A stretch of 36,001 nt of DNA, from positions 1 to 36,001 of IMG/VR virus record IMGVR_UViG_3300035034_000931. One strand, written 5' to 3'. Every line of letters starts with the position of its first letter. The first letter of the stretch is position 1. Positions 13,441-23,335 of the stretch are shown piece by piece. Source of the DNA: a virus. The translations under genes and the position numbers were made by a program. The notes under the pieces were generated by a model, which searched no databases, was not told the origin of the DNA, and was given only the letters and a program-made list of their open reading frames with translations.

Positions 13441-14909
13441 TGGCATCCGTACCCGTAAGTAAAGTTACGCCTGACTTTCAGGTATTGTTTGATGCTCTTC
13501 GGCGCAAACTGAAGCAGAAACAAACATGGGAAGACATTCTTCCTACGTCTGTTGGTACTACTGTACTGGATTTGTTTGCAGGCTCCCACGTAACCAACCA
13601 ATTGTACGTAGACATTTCATTGCGTGAAGCTTTTCTGCCTACCGCTGTGCGGGATAGTTCCATATTTGCCGGCACACGTATGTTGGGCGTGGAAATTGCT
13701 CGAAAGACCTGCGCCAGTTGTGTGCTTGAAATAAACAACTATGCGACTCGTACAAAGTTCATACCGCCTTACACGCAATTCGATTTGAATGGAAAACCCT
13801 TCTTTAACCGAGAGCAGTACGTTGTTCCGCCGGGCCAAACTATTTCAAACGTGGATGTGTTTAGCGGTACGGTAAAAGAAAAGAAATTCGATTTGTCTCG
13901 GTATGAAGACCTGGCGCTGCGAGAATTTTATTTGCAGGAGCCAGGTTTTGTTGTTTCTTCTGCGGACGTTCTTGTTTATACGCAAGACAAAGACACGGGC
14001 AACATTACTATTTGGGACAAAACGGATAAAGCTATCTTTGAGCATCACGGTGAAGAGGCCGTCTTCTTTGAGAGCACCAGTCGTGACGGCGATACATCGT
14101 TTTTCTTCGGTGACGGAGAACACGGAAAGATTCTCGACCAGAACAGTACAATGTTCATTCGTTACTCTATTACCAATGGCAGCAACGATAACAATGGACT
14201 ACCCGGTATAAAAGCACGAGTGAACACGGACTCCGAGTTAAAGGGCGAAAACATAACGTCTATCTCAGGCGGAGCTAACGAGAAAAGCGCCCTTTACTAC
14301 AAGCTGTTCGCTGCTAACATGCACCGCACCAAAAGACGAGCCATAAGTGTTGCCGACATTCGGAGCACCATCATGGGTTATCCGGGTGTTGCTGACTGTG
14401 CTGTTCTAGGTCAACGTGATGTTGCTCCAGACGATTTGCGCTGGATGAATTTGGTTCGTATCTGTATTCTTCCTGAAGTGTCTGACAATCTAGGCGGCGC
14501 CAATCCAAATCCCCAGTCGAGTGCATGGCGCGCGTTTTCTGATTGGATACACCCGCGTCTTCATTCTGGATACGATATTCAGACATGGAATCCCAATAAG
14601 GTGTACGTTAAAGTTCGGGTAAAAATTGCCATAATGCCTAGTGCGAAAGAAAGTGAGATTCGCGTAGTGGCTATGGAAAACATACTCAAGCTTTTTCAAA
14701 AGAAGCCGGGTATTCTTGGACGCAGGTTGTCCGAGTCTGATATATCAAACTCCATTCGTAAAATCGAAGGCGTTGATTACGTCATAATTGTTAATCCTGT
14801 TGAAGACATTATCATGCAGGATAAAACAAACTACGTTGTTCTGGATGGCTCGCCTATACTGGACGTTGTTTACTCCGAACGTACGCTTGGACTTAGGGGC
14901 GATTTCTGA
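13440..14909 (+). CDS. Baseplate wedge protein, gp6/baseplate J-like
   Basis: The 489-residue product has the family's N-terminal helical region, a central beta region with FFGDGEHG (near 223-230), and the signature GGANEKSALYYK (near 279-290) followed by RRAISVADIRSTIMGYPGVADC. The latter is the conserved segment of baseplate J and T4 gp6 proteins. It would form the wedge ring that holds the tail hub and triggers contraction. It is coupled to the gp25-like gene upstream and to the long tail protein downstream (TGATG overlap). Assignment to J versus gp6 is a matter of family naming. Confidence 0.9.
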   Translation: MASVPVSKVTPDFQVLFDALRRKLKQKQTWEDILPTSVGTTVLDLFAGSHVTNQLYVDISLREAFLPTAVRDSSIFAGTRMLGVEIARKTCASCVLEINNYATRTKFIPPYTQFDLNGKPFFNREQYVVPPGQTISNVDVFSGTVKEKKFDLSRYEDLALREFYLQEPGFVVSSADVLVYTQDKDTGNITIWDKTDKAIFEHHGEEAVFFESTSRDGDTSFFFGDGEHGKILDQNSTMFIRYSITNGSNDNNGLPGIKARVNTDSELKGENITSISGGANEKSALYYKLFAANMHRTKRRAISVADIRSTIMGYPGVADCAVLGQRDVAPDDLRWMNLVRICILPEVSDNLGGANPNPQSSAWRAFSDWIHPRLHSGYDIQTWNPNKVYVKVRVKIAIMPSAKESEIRVVAMENILKLFQKKPGILGRRLSESDISNSIRKIEGVDYVIIVNPVEDIIMQDKTNYVVLDGSPILDVVYSERTLGLRGDF

Positions 14910-17900
14910 TGGCAAAGAAAATAAGCTTTGAAGGACTACAGCCTGAATTTCTCTCTAATGAGAAAACTTGGCTGGAGTTTATGGAAGCTCTAGCAGATAC
15001 AGTACAGGAACAAGTTCGTGATCCCATTGGTGAGATAGAAGACATTCGCCACATAGTGGAAGACACCGATCCTGTTATTATCTCAAACACAATTAAGCAA
15101 CTTGGATTTGATATACCGGCTGACTTGATAAAGCATAATTCCAAGCGGTTATCCAAATCAGTCTACATGCTTGCCTTATTTCACGAGATTAGCGGCACTG
15201 AAGACTTTGTAAAAGGTGTTCAATACGTTCTTGGTCGTGAGGTTCTGGTTAAGCACCTTTGGACAAACAACTATCTTGATTTCTACGTTGAACCTGGCGG
15301 CTCTAAGTTGGCGGACGGTGGGGATTGGTACAAGACGCCCCATATAGAACTAGGTATGGAGCTGATACCGACTGATGTTAATCTTGTGTTACCAGAAGGT
15401 AGTACGCTAACAGACAGGCTGTTAGCTGCTTTCTACGAGTTTGCCCCTATCAATCAGGTAGTTAAAGACTTTTATTTTATTATACCTGTTGAGGCCACAA
15501 TTGGTCTGGCCGGCAAACTCTACTTCGATCACGTTGACTACGGTGTTATTGGACTCGGTTCAGAAAAAGTAGAACAGGTTGCAACACTGGCGCCAGACGA
15601 AGTTGTTAGCGGTGAAATGTTTCAAGTTTTGGCTGATGTTCGATTCGGCTCCACTGATCCTGTGATTGCTAAAGCGCCTACTCCTGCACCAGCTTATAAA
15701 CCTAAACTAACCAAGCAAGTAAACAAAGTATTGCCTGTGGCAGGAGTTCACGAATCTGTTATTGATGATAATGCTGGTATTGAATTTCTTGATCAGGAAT
15801 TAAGTGCGAACGGGCAGTCTTTCGTTCTCGCGGCTGATGAAGGGCAATACGGTTATCTGGCTGTGCCGGCTTCTCTAGGCACAGCGATTATAACAGATTC
15901 AGAGTCGGACGATGCTGTTCATTGGAACGGTGCTAGTTGGAACGGCAAAGACTACGGAACAACCTTTGGTCCTATCGTTGTTTCGCGCACTGTAGACGAT
16001 AAGACTTCCGACTGGTATCTGTATCGCACAGACAAACCTGCTTTCGGCAATCGCACGTTCAACGTTGTTTTTACCCAAGACCTTGAAACTGAAATTCAAT
16101 CACTGTCACTTATTCAATCTGACATAGACCTATCTTCGGGCGGTCGTGTTGTTCGTATGCCAAGCCCGGAGTATTCAACTGACCGGCCTGAGATTGTTAG
16201 ATTCAACGATCTTGGCCAAGCAATTTTCGCAACCGTACTCAGAGATACCGTTGTTGGTATTACTTCGACAATCAATGGTATCAGCCACACCAAAAATGTC
16301 ACTGTTAAAGCTACGGGCGCCCGTCTTAATTATATTAGACTTCACGGCCCTGATGTGATTCAGGGTGATGACATTTTTGATGTTACGGTAGATGGTTACT
16401 ACTCAGATGGTCATGTTCGTCCTATTGAGGATGCGGAAATCAAAGTTATTTCACCGTACGTCCTACAAAAGCAAGGATATTCGATTGACACAGGCAATCC
16501 TCCAGAAGATGTTGTGTTGTACGTCGAAGCATTGTTTTTGGATCGCTCCAACATAGAACACAAGTCCACAAAAGACATTATACTTAAGGCTGTTTCCACG
16601 AACGTTGTTGTGGATCAGCTTGATATTCTTGGTCCGGAAGTATTGACTGAAACCAATTCGTATCAGTACCAAGCACATGCGTTTTTCTCTGACGGCACTG
16701 ATAGTATTGTATTGGTACTTTGGGAATCATCTTCGCCTCTACTACACGTTGATCAAGACGGTACCGCAACCGCTGGAAGTCCTCAAGACGCATTTAAAGC
16801 GGCGTTAAAAGGTACTCTCCAATTCAACGGCCAGAAATATATTGCCACCAAGCAAATCGAAGTCACGCGGAACTATATAACTCCTGTCTCTGTAGAAATA
16901 CGAGGGCCTGACCGAGTTGTTGAGCTATCAGAGATGCGCTATTCCGCGTTTATGACTTGGTCAAACGGTGCAGTTACCAAGATCAATCCTGAGTGGAGTT
17001 GTGATCGCTTTTCTATAGACTCTTTTGGCACCCTTATAGCTGGGTCTGTTGGTAGTGCCATTTCCGTTTCTATTCAAGCTCGGGCGCAAGGTCTAGTAGC
17101 TAATAAAATCGTTGCAGTGTTTGATACTCCAATAAACATAGAACACATAACTGTGATTGGTCCAGAGAACCTGAAAGAAAACATCACAGGGAAATACAGG
17201 GCATTTGCGCACTTTACGGATGGTCGTGATGTTGAAGTTGTTCCAAACTGGAACATCGTAGGCAATCCTAGCTTTGCTCAAATTGATCAGTTTGGTTTTC
17301 TAACGTTTGCTGATCCTTCTGTGGGTATTGTAGAAATTCATGCAGAATATGACAACGGCATAACGGCATACACGCAAACGAAACCCATCGTATTGATACC
17401 TAATGTTTCTCTAATATCGGGCCTAGTCATTAGCGGACCCTCCGAGGTTCTTGAGGGCAAACGAATATACCTTACGGCCACAGCGATATACGAAGATGGA
17501 ACCACTGAACTTGTTCGACCTGTTTGGGGCGCAAGGAGTCCAGACCCTCTAAACATTCCTGAGCCTGCTGTCGATACAGTTAGTCCAGGTGTAGTTCAAG
17601 GTAGATCGGTTGAAGAAAATACCGTTGCGATAATAACTGCAAGATTCTTTAAAGAGTACGCAGAGTTCCCGGTTGTTGTGAAAGACTATGAGCGCCTCGG
17701 TCCTGACGCGCCTCTGTTCTCTCGTATAATTGGACCAACAGCTTTACGTGCCCGCGAAACAGGATCGTACAGTCTGCTCACGGTTTTTGACAACGGTTGC
17801 AATCAGGAGCTCGCACTATCTAACGATTGGTCTTTGAACGTTCCTCCGGAAGTAGCCATTATTGACCAGAATGGATTCTTGCGTTCTGTTAACGGAGAGA

Positions 17901-18649
17901 CGGTCGATATTACCATATCTGCGGATTGGGGATGCGCTGGTCATAACATACACGAGGAGTTTGATGTTCGTATTGTCGAAGAAGAGAGCACGTTGGGAAG
18001 CCTTGTAATATATGGTCCTGAACGCATTCTTGAACAGTCGATAACTAACTACTCCTTAGAACTATTCCGCAAGGGCCAACCTGTTGTTGAGAACACTGGT
18101 GAAGTTCCATATCCAAACGAAATTGAATGGTTTCTCGATACGCAGATTGTTGGCGTTGATATAACAAACTCCGGTTCTCTGTTCGTGGCTGACGTTCCTA
18201 ATGGCACCGAGATTATAATTCGCGCTGTTGTAACAGAAGGTTTCCACACTATCGAAGAGTCTAAACTGATCACTGTAGGACAGTTGTTGCCGACATACGG
18301 AACAGGGCCTATTGGTATCAGCGATGGTGGAGAGATAGACCAATACTTAACTCAATACTTCAACGATATACAGAGCGGAGAAACGTTTACCGTTACTGCA
18401 CCTACAAGCGAGTATGTATACTTTGCTTCTCCTGTGTCGTATGGTCTTGCTACATTCGCTATTGGAGGTGGAGTTTCAGGAGGTATGGACGGGGCCACGT
18501 GGCCCGATGATGGCTCTGTGGGCATGACAACAGGACCGCTCACTATAACACGTATAAGCGGCGGCGTGTCTACCGACTGGTATTTGTATCGTTCAGACTT
18601 CGCAGGAGTTGGCACGGTTACGCTCACAGTGAATTTTGACCAAGCATAA
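14909..18649 (+). CDS. 1246-residue baseplate/tail protein with Ig-like repeats
   Basis: Residues 1-250 resemble phage tail protein I-type baseplate proteins (LYFDHVDYGVIG near 208), fitting its position after the gp6/J gene. From about 472 to 1120 there are seven Ig-like (BIG2-type) repeats of roughly 85-100 residues. Each begins with a hydrophobic stretch and GP-(x)-x-(L/V), followed by F-x-D-G or similar, then W and often an I-D-x-x-G turn; their starts are near 472, 568, 660, 743, 837, 937 and 1030. A DWYLYR domain occurs twice, near 289-392 and again at 1141-1246. The protein likely extends from the baseplate and displays adhesive modules. Ig-like domains in phage are known to bind carbohydrates weakly; that role is inferred. 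Confidence 0.8.
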   Translation: MAKKISFEGLQPEFLSNEKTWLEFMEALADTVQEQVRDPIGEIEDIRHIVEDTDPVIISNTIKQLGFDIPADLIKHNSKRLSKSVYMLALFHEISGTEDFVKGVQYVLGREVLVKHLWTNNYLDFYVEPGGSKLADGGDWYKTPHIELGMELIPTDVNLVLPEGSTLTDRLLAAFYEFAPINQVVKDFYFIIPVEATIGLAGKLYFDHVDYGVIGLGSEKVEQVATLAPDEVVSGEMFQVLADVRFGSTDPVIAKAPTPAPAYKPKLTKQVNKVLPVAGVHESVIDDNAGIEFLDQELSANGQSFVLAADEGQYGYLAVPASLGTAIITDSESDDAVHWNGASWNGKDYGTTFGPIVVSRTVDDKTSDWYLYRTDKPAFGNRTFNVVFTQDLETEIQSLSLIQSDIDLSSGGRVVRMPSPEYSTDRPEIVRFNDLGQAIFATVLRDTVVGITSTINGISHTKNVTVKATGARLNYIRLHGPDVIQGDDIFDVTVDGYYSDGHVRPIEDAEIKVISPYVLQKQGYSIDTGNPPEDVVLYVEALFLDRSNIEHKSTKDIILKAVSTNVVVDQLDILGPEVLTETNSYQYQAHAFFSDGTDSIVLVLWESSSPLLHVDQDGTATAGSPQDAFKAALKGTLQFNGQKYIATKQIEVTRNYITPVSVEIRGPDRVVELSEMRYSAFMTWSNGAVTKINPEWSCDRFSIDSFGTLIAGSVGSAISVSIQARAQGLVANKIVAVFDTPINIEHITVIGPENLKENITGKYRAFAHFTDGRDVEVVPNWNIVGNPSFAQIDQFGFLTFADPSVGIVEIHAEYDNGITAYTQTKPIVLIPNVSLISGLVISGPSEVLEGKRIYLTATAIYEDGTTELVRPVWGARSPDPLNIPEPAVDTVSPGVVQGRSVEENTVAIITARFFKEYAEFPVVVKDYERLGPDAPLFSRIIGPTALRARETGSYSLLTVFDNGCNQELALSNDWSLNVPPEVAIIDQNGFLRSVNGETVDITISADWGCAGHNIHEEFDVRIVEEESTLGSLVIYGPERILEQSITNYSLELFRKGQPVVENTGEVPYPNEIEWFLDTQIVGVDITNSGSLFVADVPNGTEIIIRAVVTEGFHTIEESKLITVGQLLPTYGTGPIGISDGGEIDQYLTQYFNDIQSGETFTVTAPTSEYVYFASPVSYGLATFAIGGGVSGGMDGATWPDDGSVGMTTGPLTITRISGGVSTDWYLYRSDFAGVGTVTLTVNFDQA

Positions 18650-18687
18650 CAATCTAATTTATACATACTAAAAACGGAGATAATATC

Positions 18688-18933
18688 ATGGCCCATGAAG
18701 TTAAAATGCCGTCTGGCGCTACTGTTCTGAATCTTTGGAGCGCTAAAACTGAAGCCGCGCCTGCCGCAGTCGCGTCCGACGATATGGAATCTACATCTGC
18801 ATCTATGATGCTTGATGTGGACGGTCAATGTCCCAAATGTCAATCTCAGATGGGCATTGCTACTGCGGCTGACGAGCAGGTTTACTACTGCGATAACTGC
18901 CGTGTTTCTCTTCCGCTGCCTGCTAACGACTAA
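18688..18933 (+). CDS. Zinc-ribbon microprotein, 81 aa
   Basis: Two CxxC pairs, CPKC near residues 48-51 and CDNC near 68-71, form a compact zinc-ribbon at the C-terminal half; the first 40 residues are Ala/Ser/Met-rich and look disordered. ACGGAGATAATATC precedes the ATG. It stands between the Ig-repeat baseplate protein and the large fibre, so a virion or assembly role is possible but unproven. The 38 bases before it are AT-rich and may hold a promoter, though I see no clear -35. Confidence 0.75.
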   Translation: MAHEVKMPSGATVLNLWSAKTEAAPAAVASDDMESTSASMMLDVDGQCPKCQSQMGIATAADEQVYYCDNCRVSLPLPAND

Positions 18934-18944
18934 CGGAGCTTACA

Positions 18945-21266
18945 ATGACCGATAACGTCATTCACATTACCGATCTTGGTCTGCAAGCTGCTAACAATGC
19001 TAGAGCGGGCGGAGTTCTGGTCAACGTCGTATACTTTAAGCTCGGTGACTCCAGTGAACAAACTAGGGATACCGATTTCGATATAAACGGCGAGACACTA
19101 CACCAAGGTTCGATTCACCTTATTGAAGTGTTGGATACGCATACTGCCAGATTTACGTTTGAAATACCTGAACACGCTGTACCTGCTGGCGGTATGTACA
19201 TTCGAGAAGTCGGCCTTTTTATGGACGACAACATCCTGTTTGGTCGTTGCGTATTCGATAAGCCTTACTTTCTGTACGAAAACCGAAGCGCCCGCATTCA
19301 CGCACTGTTGGTAACTTCCCGCATTGATCCTACTGTCATTAACGTGACAGTGGGTGATTTGAGTAGTGTGCCTTCCGCTGCAGGCGTTTATCGTCTGCCT
19401 CCTCCAGAGTCCAGCGACTTTAACGTGTTGAGTGTACTAGACTCCATAGATAACGTTGATGGTACGGTTAGTCCTGGATTCGCGCTGAAGTTTGGCTCTG
19501 GTTCTATGCAGTGGGCATTCAGCGGTTATGATCGCGTATTCTCAGGTGTGCCTAACGCTGGAGCAACAACTACCGAGTTTCAACAAACAGCGCTCACTAC
19601 CGCTCTGGGTTTCCGGAATGGTGAGATTGTTATTGTGTACGTTGTTGCCGGTCCTGCGCGTGGCGAATCGCGTAAGTTCGTCTACAACACAGGTACAGAA
19701 TCGTTTGTTGAAAAGGACGGTCAGCCTATACCGAATTTTGACGCTCAATCAACTGTAGTTGTGTGGCGTAGAATTGGAGGAGCCGGTGCGGGAAATGCGG
19801 ATTATCCGCCGCCCATGGCAGGTGTGCCTAACGATTGGGTTCTTACGCGTGGCGTTGGCAATCTACCAGTGTGGTCTCCTCCCAAGAATACAGGTAAGAA
19901 CCTGAATACGCTTTACGTGTCTCCGGGTAAACTGCGAATCAGTACGTTGAGTGATGTTGGTACCGGACAAGACCGTAGGTACAGTCTCGGCGGCGTTGTG
20001 TTAAAGGACGTCAATCACTGCATAACAGCAATTGGTGGTGTTACTCAACATAAGTCAGCTTACGATATTGCTGGTTCCGAGATTGAGTTTGCAGGCGAGA
20101 TACCTCCACACGCCGGTATTGATATGCGGCTCGTCACGAAAGAGCCAGGCAATGGATCGTTTACGGATATTGTAACGGATGAATTTGTTGGTGACGGAGA
20201 GAAGCGCAGGTTCAAGCTGACTCAACCAATTGAAAATTCCGAGTACGCATTCGTATACATTCGAGGCTTGTTGCAGGCTCCAACATCTTTCACGTATGAT
20301 GCTTCTTCCCAGGAGATTGTGTTTATATCTGCGCCGAGTGCGGGTCTTGATATTGAAGTCAGTGGTGTTGTTCCTAGGAAAGACGAAGGCTACAGTACAG
20401 AAGTCATTAGCTCGTCTACGATCACGGTCGGCAATACGCTATTCATTGAGATTCCGGTAGAGCCTCAGTCGAAAGACCACACGTTTGTGTCCATAAGCGG
20501 TACGCATATTCACCGTAAACTGTACACCGTTGTAGACAATAAAATCATACTGAGTAGTCATGCTCGCGGCGGCCTTGAAATTGAGGTTGTTATTTTCCAT
20601 AACATACGTAGCGAAGGTACGCCGCAGACTAACCTGCGTGGCGTTGTTACAGATGCCGTACTGACAAGTAAAAGTCTGAAACTTCTTCGGCACGATACGC
20701 ATCCAGTGATTTTGCCTATACCTACCATTGATCTTGTATCAGGCAAGGGCATTCGTGTTACAGGACAGCATCCTGTCTATATGATCGAAAGCACAATTGC
20801 GCAGGAGTTTAACGAGAGTACGAATTTCAAGTTTAGTACACTTCGTAGGCAGGATGACTCGGAAGAGATTATCTATACGTATCGTGTGCAGCTTGTATCG
20901 GATATAATGCTTCAGGTAAGCGTAGACTTTGCTTCGGTGTTGGGTCCAGGCTTTATAAGTCCTGAAGGCATGGAGATCATGCAGTTTGTGATTGGCTTCA
21001 GAACAACGGCCTCAAAAGAGCCTGATTATGGACGCGACATTAAAGGCACGGGTGAAGCAGGCTTCAATAGCTTGAGCGGCACGAACAACGAACGCGCCTT
21101 CAGTAACGCATCTTTGACGCAGGTATTCGATGTTATAAAAGACAACATTCCTGCAGGTTATATCGACGTGGTTGCACGTATGCGAGTACGTAATGCCAAC
21201 ATATCCAAGTATGGTTCCAAGTTAAGTATGAACTTCAATGTTATAGGAACCCCGCTGATAAAGTAG
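18945..21266 (+). CDS. Tail fibre protein with tail-collar-type N-terminus
   Basis: The 773-residue product opens with the tail-collar fibre signature: ITDLGLQAANNA (8-19), then F-K-L-G-D and a later YIREVGLF (near 84-91), the DUF3751-like attachment domain of phage fibres. The middle holds two copies of a beta-rich module, one with FVYIRG and SAGLDIEVSG (near 405-475), another with VSISG and GGLEIEVVI (near 485-550). The C-terminal 200 residues are a further beta domain. It is the main long fibre of the baseplate unit. CGGAG lies 9 bases before the ATG. Host recognition by its tip is inferred from the family. Confidence 0.82.
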   Translation: MTDNVIHITDLGLQAANNARAGGVLVNVVYFKLGDSSEQTRDTDFDINGETLHQGSIHLIEVLDTHTARFTFEIPEHAVPAGGMYIREVGLFMDDNILFGRCVFDKPYFLYENRSARIHALLVTSRIDPTVINVTVGDLSSVPSAAGVYRLPPPESSDFNVLSVLDSIDNVDGTVSPGFALKFGSGSMQWAFSGYDRVFSGVPNAGATTTEFQQTALTTALGFRNGEIVIVYVVAGPARGESRKFVYNTGTESFVEKDGQPIPNFDAQSTVVVWRRIGGAGAGNADYPPPMAGVPNDWVLTRGVGNLPVWSPPKNTGKNLNTLYVSPGKLRISTLSDVGTGQDRRYSLGGVVLKDVNHCITAIGGVTQHKSAYDIAGSEIEFAGEIPPHAGIDMRLVTKEPGNGSFTDIVTDEFVGDGEKRRFKLTQPIENSEYAFVYIRGLLQAPTSFTYDASSQEIVFISAPSAGLDIEVSGVVPRKDEGYSTEVISSSTITVGNTLFIEIPVEPQSKDHTFVSISGTHIHRKLYTVVDNKIILSSHARGGLEIEVVIFHNIRSEGTPQTNLRGVVTDAVLTSKSLKLLRHDTHPVILPIPTIDLVSGKGIRVTGQHPVYMIESTIAQEFNESTNFKFSTLRRQDDSEEIIYTYRVQLVSDIMLQVSVDFASVLGPGFISPEGMEIMQFVIGFRTTASKEPDYGRDIKGTGEAGFNSLSGTNNERAFSNASLTQVFDVIKDNIPAGYIDVVARMRVRNANISKYGSKLSMNFNVIGTPLIK

Positions 21267-21274
21267 GTACCACA

Positions 21275-21859
21275 ATGGGCATGCAAGAATCGAGCACATT
21301 CTACATTCTACAAGTAGATAACGTAGGTAAAGTTATTGGAACGGACGAACAGCAGTTAACTGGCGATATTCATCCGAGTTTGACTGAAGGTGATATTGTC
21401 GTCAGTAAAAAATTGTTTGATACCGTTGTAATGGGACAAGAACGGTACGAAGCATTTAGATACGTTGGTGGCGATTTGATCTGGGACGGTCCTGACCTAG
21501 AAACCATTCTACGTATGAGCAAACAACGTCTGCAAAAATCCGCTGACCGTGCCGCCATGTATTGCACATTTTGCGTACGGGATGGAGGTAATCATACACT
21601 TAGCATGGACGCCGACCTTTTGCCGAGAATGAATACAGCACTGGCAACTCATCAAGCTCTGCATGTGTTGGATACATTTGGCGATTTACTGAAGCTTGAA
21701 CTTCCCACTTTACGTAGAGTGGCGCGGGATTACATAGAAAAGTGCAACCAAATAACAATAATGCTGCACGGAGTGATAAGTAAAATGTCTGGCTTGAAAA
21801 GCTCCAGTCAGATTAACGATTTAACCACAAGGATGTGTAATAGGATAGAGGGCATGTGA
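21275..21859 (+). CDS. Hypothetical protein, 194 aa
   Basis: It lies 8 bases after the large fibre gene and ends one base before the first collagen-like gene, so it belongs to the fibre unit. The N-terminus looks like a small beta domain (YILQVDNVGKVIGTD; later YEAFRYVGGDLIWDG), and residues 80-190 are helical with CTFC at 97-100. It could be a fibre adaptor or assembly helper; I recognise no family. A second ATG two codons in is an alternative start, but AGG is better placed for the first. Confidence 0.7.
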   Translation: MGMQESSTFYILQVDNVGKVIGTDEQQLTGDIHPSLTEGDIVVSKKLFDTVVMGQERYEAFRYVGGDLIWDGPDLETILRMSKQRLQKSADRAAMYCTFCVRDGGNHTLSMDADLLPRMNTALATHQALHVLDTFGDLLKLELPTLRRVARDYIEKCNQITIMLHGVISKMSGLKSSSQINDLTTRMCNRIEGM

Positions 21860-21860
21860 T

Positions 21861-22613
21861 ATGATTGGAGGAATCAAACAAAGTGTATTGGTTTCCAATC
21901 TTCTGGAAGGTAATGAAGAGCGTGTGCCTATCGGTCAGAAAATAATTACCAATACCGTAAAAAGCAATTCAAAAGATTTGATGCCGCGTACCGCAGGACA
22001 AAAACTAACCTCTCTCCACATTGATCAGTTTGATGTGTTTGGTGCTTACAGGCAGTCAAAAGCAACCAAGCGCGATGATGCAAAAGGAGATGTTTCTTAC
22101 GCCGAACGTGAGATCATTAACGATGGTCTTATCGTTGATGCTGCGTTTGATGCAGAAGGCGGAGTCGTTAACATGGTGCGTAAAAACGCACAAGTGTTGA
22201 TGGTAGACGGTCTGCTAACGCAAGGTGACTTTGGTACTGGACCTACCGGACCCAAGGGTGAGCCGGGTCATCCAGGTTACGATGGGTTCGACGGAAATGA
22301 TGGTCCTACAGGGCCGACAGGATGTGCCGGACCTAATGGTGGCGACGGACCTCAGGGTGAAATGGGTCAAGCTGGTGCAGATGGTCCTCAAGGCATACCC
22401 GGACCTATGGGAGGTCCCGGACCCGAAGGCATCCAAGGACAAGATGGTGACATGGGTAGATACGGTCATGAAGGCGCACGTGGCGCACGAGGTATTCAAT
22501 GCGACGCGGAACCCGGATCGACTGGTACTCCAGGCGCGGCTGCAAACACTAGCGTAGTAATATCCGCTTCAGAGCCTGACAATTTGACAGTGCTTTGGGG
22601 CTTACCAGATTGA
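21861..22613 (+). CDS. Collagen-like fibre protein A
   Basis: The 250-residue product has an N-terminal region of about 120 residues, ending in a head module (AFDAEGGVVNM then VDGLLTQGDFG), followed by about 28 uninterrupted Gly-X-Y triplets (GPTGPKGEPG...), then a short beta end (VVISASEP then LWGLPD). Gly-X-Y tracts form trimeric collagen helices, used in phage fibres as stalks. A single Cys in the tract lies at triplet 10 (GCA), and a second Cys follows the tract directly. It shares its head and end modules with the genes at 22622, 23512 and 27553. GAGGG lies about 9 bases before the start. Confidence 0.85.
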   Translation: MIGGIKQSVLVSNLLEGNEERVPIGQKIITNTVKSNSKDLMPRTAGQKLTSLHIDQFDVFGAYRQSKATKRDDAKGDVSYAEREIINDGLIVDAAFDAEGGVVNMVRKNAQVLMVDGLLTQGDFGTGPTGPKGEPGHPGYDGFDGNDGPTGPTGCAGPNGGDGPQGEMGQAGADGPQGIPGPMGGPGPEGIQGQDGDMGRYGHEGARGARGIQCDAEPGSTGTPGAAANTSVVISASEPDNLTVLWGLPD

Positions 22614-22621
22614 GGTAAATC

Positions 22622-23308
22622 ATGGCAGGATTAACTAGACCTGTGGTAGATCAAATCAGCGCTCCCGGTAATGCCGGAGAGACTGAGATAGTAGTAAGGG
22701 ATGAGCGCTTAGCCGTTGAAACTCCACGAGAGTCACCTGTATCAGAAATTGAGTATGGACATTTTGATCCCGTACTTGGTATTCTAACTCTTAGGTTATA
22801 CAACGGAGAGCAAGTAAAAGTAAATGGCTTTCCTACTGCTGATAAGATACCAACAGGTGCTACCGGTCCGCAAGGACCTAGAGGTCAAGACGGTAAAGCC
22901 GGTAAAGAGGGTAAAGACGGCAATCCCGGCGAAGAGGGGTGTGAAGGTCCTCCGGGTGCTGCGGGCGGTCCAGGTCCTCAAGGACGCGATGGTCGAACTG
23001 GTATGCAGGGTCCTCCGGGCGTCCGCGGATTAACGGGACCTAGAGGCCCTCAAGGTAATCGTGGTCCGCAAGGCGTATTAGGCCCAGTCGGTCCTACGGG
23101 GCCAAGAGGCGAACCCGGCCCCTCGGGAGGAGCAGGCCAACCCGGACCTGCAGGCAGCGTTAACATAATCGTGTCTTCTACTGATCCTGGCGCTGCGGGC
23201 GCAGGAGTTCTATGGGTTAATCCAGGAGCAGGCACTACAGGTGGCGGTGGAACTACAGACCCCGGCTCTACCCTAACGGATCCGCCGATCGGCACTCCGT
23301 GGCCGTAG
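22622..23308 (+). CDS. Collagen-like fibre protein B
   Basis: The 228-residue product begins MAGLTRP, has the shared head module (GHFDPVLGILTL, then QVKVNGF, residues about 42-68), and then about 33 Gly-X-Y triplets, the longest tract in the window. Cys appears once in the tract, at triplet 10 (GCE). The C-terminal module (VNIIVSSTDPGAAGAGVLWVNP) matches that of protein C at 23512. It ends with a Gly/Thr-rich tail. Trimeric stalk formation is known for such repeats; the partner is unknown. TGAGG precedes the ATG, 8 bases after protein A. Confidence 0.85.
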   Translation: MAGLTRPVVDQISAPGNAGETEIVVRDERLAVETPRESPVSEIEYGHFDPVLGILTLRLYNGEQVKVNGFPTADKIPTGATGPQGPRGQDGKAGKEGKDGNPGEEGCEGPPGAAGGPGPQGRDGRTGMQGPPGVRGLTGPRGPQGNRGPQGVLGPVGPTGPRGEPGPSGGAGQPGPAGSVNIIVSSTDPGAAGAGVLWVNPGAGTTGGGGTTDPGSTLTDPPIGTPWP

Positions 23309-23335
23309 TGTCCCTGGGAATCAACAGGTGTGAAA

